8,167 nucleotides of DNA from assembly GCA_029265085.1 (NCBI GenBank), contig JAJUJY010000176.1, forward strand, positions 1 through 8,167, written 5' to 3'. Under the pieces are notes generated by a model. The model searched no databases and had not been told where the DNA came from. It saw only the letters and a program-made list of their open reading frames with translations. Of this stretch, positions 5,641 to 8,167 are shown in pieces. The stretch's first letter is position 1; every line of letters starts with the position of its first letter. This stretch comes from Chloroflexota bacterium (lineage in GTDB: Bacteria > Chloroflexota > Anaerolineae > Anaerolineales > Anaerolineaceae). The translations under genes and the position numbers were made by a program.

Positions 5641-6552
5641 ATGAAACAAAGCAAAAACCGAACACCTTTACAAAATATGATCATTATCTCCAACCCGGCC
5701 CTGCTATTGGTTGGGGCTGTTTTTTACGCTTTAGGAGCGGGGATTGTGGTCTACCGAGGCGAACCTATTAATTGGGGCATCTATTGGTTAGGCCAGCTGG
5801 TGATCATATTATTACAACTAAGCGGGTACTATCTGAAAGCTTATTATGATCAATTGGAAAAAGAAAACCAATTGATTCGCCGCAAGCAAGACCCTGAAGA
5901 ACAGGGAGAAATCCCTGCGCGAATATTTTTGTTGGCAGCGGTCACAACCCTATCAATTGGTGCCGGGGTGACAGTTTTATTAGCGGCGAATAATGCGATC
6001 AACCTTCCGACCTGGATTATCCTTGGGTTGGCATTTGGAATTTCGTTTTTCTATGCAGTTCCACCCTTGCGGTTGGCCAATACCGGGTATGGAGAGATCG
6101 TTTCGGCGATATTAATCACCAATTTGTCTCCTGCGCTGGCGTTATTATTGCAATCTGGCGACCTGACCGAAGTACTGGCAATGCTTACCCTGCCGTTAAC
6201 TTTGTTATTCTTATCCATGGTTCTGGCACTGTCTTTGGAACATTATTATCAGGATATTAAAGAAGGCCGCCAAAATTTGATGATTCGCATAGGCTGGCAG
6301 CGCGGAATGAATGTGCACAATTTGCTGATTTTGATGGCGTACTTGTTGGTTGGTTTTGCTGCGGTCTCAGGGTTGACATGGTCATTAACCTGGCCGCTGC
6401 TGTTGACCTTGCCTATCGGCATCTTCCAAATCTGGCAAATCTGGTCTATTGGTAATGGTGCACCGCCTCGCTGGACACTTTTACGGCTGACCGCGCTGGC
6501 GACATTTGGTATCACAACGTATTTAATTACCTTTGCACTTTGGATCAGGTGA
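5641..6552 (+). CDS. UbiA-family membrane protein (prenyltransferase-like, altered motifs)
   Basis: This 303-residue polytopic protein has about nine predicted membrane segments, the number expected for UbiA/MenA-type prenyltransferases. Those enzymes attach isoprenoid chains to aromatic rings or lipid head groups in quinone, heme or lipid synthesis. FFYAVPPLRLANTGYGE (136-152) matches the family's YxxPPLRLK..G.GE element, and GRQNLMIRIGWQRG (209-222) matches the segment after the second Asp motif. Both Asp-rich motifs are eroded. Instead of NDxxDxxxD it has KAYYDQLEKE (66-75, one clear Asp70). Instead of DxxxD it has QDIKEG (204-209), with Asp205 kept and the second Asp replaced by Gly. I chose the ATG at 5641, preceded by GGTGGG. 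A GTG at 5632 would add three residues but lacks a site. The substrate is unknown, and it could be a divergent or inactive member. Confidence 0.85.
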   Translation: MKQSKNRTPLQNMIIISNPALLLVGAVFYALGAGIVVYRGEPINWGIYWLGQLVIILLQLSGYYLKAYYDQLEKENQLIRRKQDPEEQGEIPARIFLLAAVTTLSIGAGVTVLLAANNAINLPTWIILGLAFGISFFYAVPPLRLANTGYGEIVSAILITNLSPALALLLQSGDLTEVLAMLTLPLTLLFLSMVLALSLEHYYQDIKEGRQNLMIRIGWQRGMNVHNLLILMAYLLVGFAAVSGLTWSLTWPLLLTLPIGIFQIWQIWSIGNGAPPRWTLLRLTALATFGITTYLITFALWIR

Positions 6553-6555
6553 TCT

Positions 6556-7791
6556 ATGCCCGAATTTTTAGAATTGCTGCCTCCCACCGAGGCTTGCAAA
6601 AAACTGTTATCAGCCTTGCCTTCAGCAAAATTCCAAATTGATCATATCCCAACGGTTGATACCCTTGATCGGGTTGTTGGTGAAACCATTTTCGCTCCTG
6701 AACCGCTGCCAGCCTTTCCACGCAGCACGGTTGATGGTTATGCAGTGCTGGCTGCCGATACTTTTGGCTCCAGCGACACCTTGCCTGCCTACATCCAGAT
6801 GATTGGAGAAGTGCCCATGGGCAGCGCACCATCCTTTGCCATCAAACGCGGCCAGGCCGCATTAATCCATACCGGCGGGATGCTTCCAGAAGGTGCCGAT
6901 GCCGTGGTGATGCTGGAATATACCCAGGCGTCTCGTCCAGGCGAGATTGAGATTTTAAAGGCGGTTGGCGTTGGAGAAAACATATTAAAAAAGGGCGAAG
7001 ATGTTCAAGTTGGGTCAGTCATTCTCCCTGCGGGTGTGCGGCTACGCCCGGTAGAAATTGGCGGTCTGCTTGCGCTTGGCCTGACGGAAGTGATGGTGGT
7101 AACACCGCCGCGGATTGGAATTTTATCCAGCGGGGATGAGGTGGTGCCGCCGGGACAGCCTGTTCAACCTGGGCAGGTGCGGGATATTAATAGCTACTCG
7201 CTTTCTGCATTGATTCAACAGGCTGGCGGTCAGCCGGTTCGATACGGAATTGTACCGGACCGGGCTGAAATTCTGCGGGATATTTTGGCTCGTGCCTTGG
7301 CTGAGTGTGATGCCGTGGTGATCACTGCGGGTTCTTCGGCCAGCACCCGCGATTTAACCGCAGATGTGATTGCTCAGATGGGACAGCCGGGCGTCCTGGT
7401 TCACGGTGTCAATGTAAAACCGGGCAAACCAACCATTTTAGGGGTGTGTGATGGTAAGGCAGTCATTGGATTGCCTGGAAATCCGGTTAGCGCATTGGTG
7501 ATTGCCAGTTTGTTTGTTACCCCTGTGATCGAGCATCTTCTGGGGTTAAAATATAGTCGCCCGAAGGCTTCTGTGCCTGCTCAATTAGCAATAAACCTTG
7601 CCTCGCAAGCCGGGCGGGAAGATTTTATTCCTGTTACTCTAAGAAATACAGCTCAAGGAATGGTGGCCGAGCCGATCTTCTATAAGAGCAACTTGATCTT
7701 TAGCCTGGCAAAGGCGGATGGATTGGTACATATTCCAGCAGATGCCACAGGTTTGGCTGTTGGCGCGTTGGTGGAGGTAATTCTTCTTTGA
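6556..7791 (+). CDS. moeA: Molybdopterin molybdenumtransferase MoeA
   Basis: This 411-residue cytosolic enzyme has the usual MoeA length. It inserts molybdate into adenylylated molybdopterin in the last common step of molybdenum cofactor synthesis. Motifs in order are PRSTVDGYAV (55-64), PEGADAVVM (111-119), GENILKKGEDV (140-150), ILSSGDEV (189-196), INSYSL (211-216), VNVKPGKP (285-292) and GLPGNPVSA (305-313), with a C-terminal beta-domain from about 335. In the MogA-like domain the usual GGxSxGxxD loop reads GSSASTRDLT (259-268). This GSS form recalls MoeA variants sometimes fused to a periplasmic-binding-like domain, but no such fusion is present. It begins 3 bases after the UbiA-like stop with an AGGTGA site at that stop, so translation is likely coupled. 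No other cofactor genes (moaA, mogA, mobA) are in the window. Confidence 0.95.
   Translation: MPEFLELLPPTEACKKLLSALPSAKFQIDHIPTVDTLDRVVGETIFAPEPLPAFPRSTVDGYAVLAADTFGSSDTLPAYIQMIGEVPMGSAPSFAIKRGQAALIHTGGMLPEGADAVVMLEYTQASRPGEIEILKAVGVGENILKKGEDVQVGSVILPAGVRLRPVEIGGLLALGLTEVMVVTPPRIGILSSGDEVVPPGQPVQPGQVRDINSYSLSALIQQAGGQPVRYGIVPDRAEILRDILARALAECDAVVITAGSSASTRDLTADVIAQMGQPGVLVHGVNVKPGKPTILGVCDGKAVIGLPGNPVSALVIASLFVTPVIEHLLGLKYSRPKASVPAQLAINLASQAGREDFIPVTLRNTAQGMVAEPIFYKSNLIFSLAKADGLVHIPADATGLAVGALVEVILL
7773..7778 (+). promoter_or_regulatory. Ribosome binding site for a TTG start
   Basis: GGAGGT, near the end of moeA, lies nine bases before the TTG at 7788. This supports TTG as the start of the last gene. 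The next ATG-like choices would cut off the signal peptide. Confidence 0.6.
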
Positions 7792-8167
7792 ATAAATTAC
7801 AATGGAAAACGCAACGCCCTGTACCTCTTGGGTTGATTTTTGTATTATTGGCTTGTTTATTGGTTTCTGCCTGTTCTCCATCGGTCCAGGCGGGTTCTGA
7901 AACAACTCCCACCGTGGTGCTGCCTACGGAAACACTCCAGCCAACCCATACCCTAACTGCGGTTCCTAGCCCAACTGCAACGATCACCCTGACACCTACT
8001 CCAACGGTCACTCCCACCCCGGTGTGGATTTATAACCCTCCCGGAAAGGCCACTGTTCCGATTCTGTTGTACCACCATGTGGTAGCGGGTGAAGCCCCCA
8101 ACCGGTATTTTGTGTCGCTGGATGAATTTAAAGCCCAAATTCAGGCATTAAAAGAAAGTGGATATAC
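7788..8167 (+). CDS. Lipoprotein polysaccharide deacetylase, N-terminal part (runs off window)
   Basis: The frame opens with TTG at 7788, overlapping the moeA stop by four bases (TTGA), and stays open for 126 codons to the window edge. The protein starts MNKLQWKTQRPVPLG, has a hydrophobic segment at about 14-28 and a lipobox VSAC with Cys29. It should therefore be exported and lipid-anchored. A Thr/Pro-rich linker follows (about 39-78, TLTPTPTVTPTP). The domain from about 90, TVPILLYHHVV, then FVSLDEFKAQIQALKESGY, matches the N-terminal part of NodB-type polysaccharide deacetylases of the PgaB/YadE kind, which remove N-acetyl groups from cell-surface sugars. The metal-binding TFDDG and HxxxH motifs lie beyond the window, so catalytic competence cannot be judged. 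It is the last visible gene of the five-gene run. Confidence 0.85.
   Translation, partial: MNKLQWKTQRPVPLGLIFVLLACLLVSACSPSVQAGSETTPTVVLPTETLQPTHTLTAVPSPTATITLTPTPTVTPTPVWIYNPPGKATVPILLYHHVVAGEAPNRYFVSLDEFKAQIQALKESGY

Noticed and set aside
7700..8017. Minus-strand open frame of 105 residues at the end of moeA and the start of the deacetylase
   Set aside because: It overlaps two well-supported + strand genes, and its Val/Gly-rich start is the complement of the deacetylase Thr/Pro linker.

Overview
The window looks like chromosomal DNA from a Chloroflexota bacterium, most likely an Anaerolineae-type lineage. This is inferred from protein style, not from a marker gene. The clues are a surface-type protein with a WTALWY...GGYGYT...EWLPGEYEVQIFVG-like domain between long Thr/Pro linkers, a lipoprotein deacetylase with a TPTPT linker, and a pair of unusual membrane-anchored SPFH/Band 7-like proteins. 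I see no transposase, phage gene, integrase, CRISPR array, tRNA or rRNA. The region reads as ordinary, densely packed chromosome.

Layout. (1) Positions 2-721, + strand: the 3' part of a Thr/Pro-rich secreted or surface protein cut by the window edge, followed by a hairpin terminator candidate at 755-800. (2) Positions 808-3716, - strand: a two-gene operon of SPFH/Band 7-like membrane proteins (upstream gene 3716-2358, downstream gene 2352-808) separated by 5 bases. It converges on the first gene. (3) Positions 3717-3910: a 194-base divergent promoter region with a candidate extended -10 element and a dyad upstream of it. (4) Positions 3911-8167, + strand: a tight five-gene run of proline dehydrogenase, a pteridine-reductase-like SDR, a UbiA-family membrane protein, MoeA, and a lipoprotein polysaccharide deacetylase that runs off the window. 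Spacings are 20, 12 and 3 bases and then a 4-base TTGA overlap, which strongly suggests co-transcription and partial translational coupling.

How the genes may work together. ProDH feeds electrons from proline to FAD and then to the quinone pool. The UbiA-family protein sits in the membrane family that makes prenylated quinones and lipids, although its aspartate motifs are degraded. The SDR carries the Asp-Tyr-Lys triad and TGxxxRxG motif of pteridine reductases, and MoeA inserts metal into molybdopterin, so two pteridine-related enzymes share the operon. The last gene acts on envelope polysaccharide. A single shared pathway is not proven, and the run may simply be a lineage-conserved housekeeping operon.

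The least explained parts are the SPFH pair, which has no visible FtsH or NfeD partner, and the UbiA-like protein with eroded catalytic motifs.
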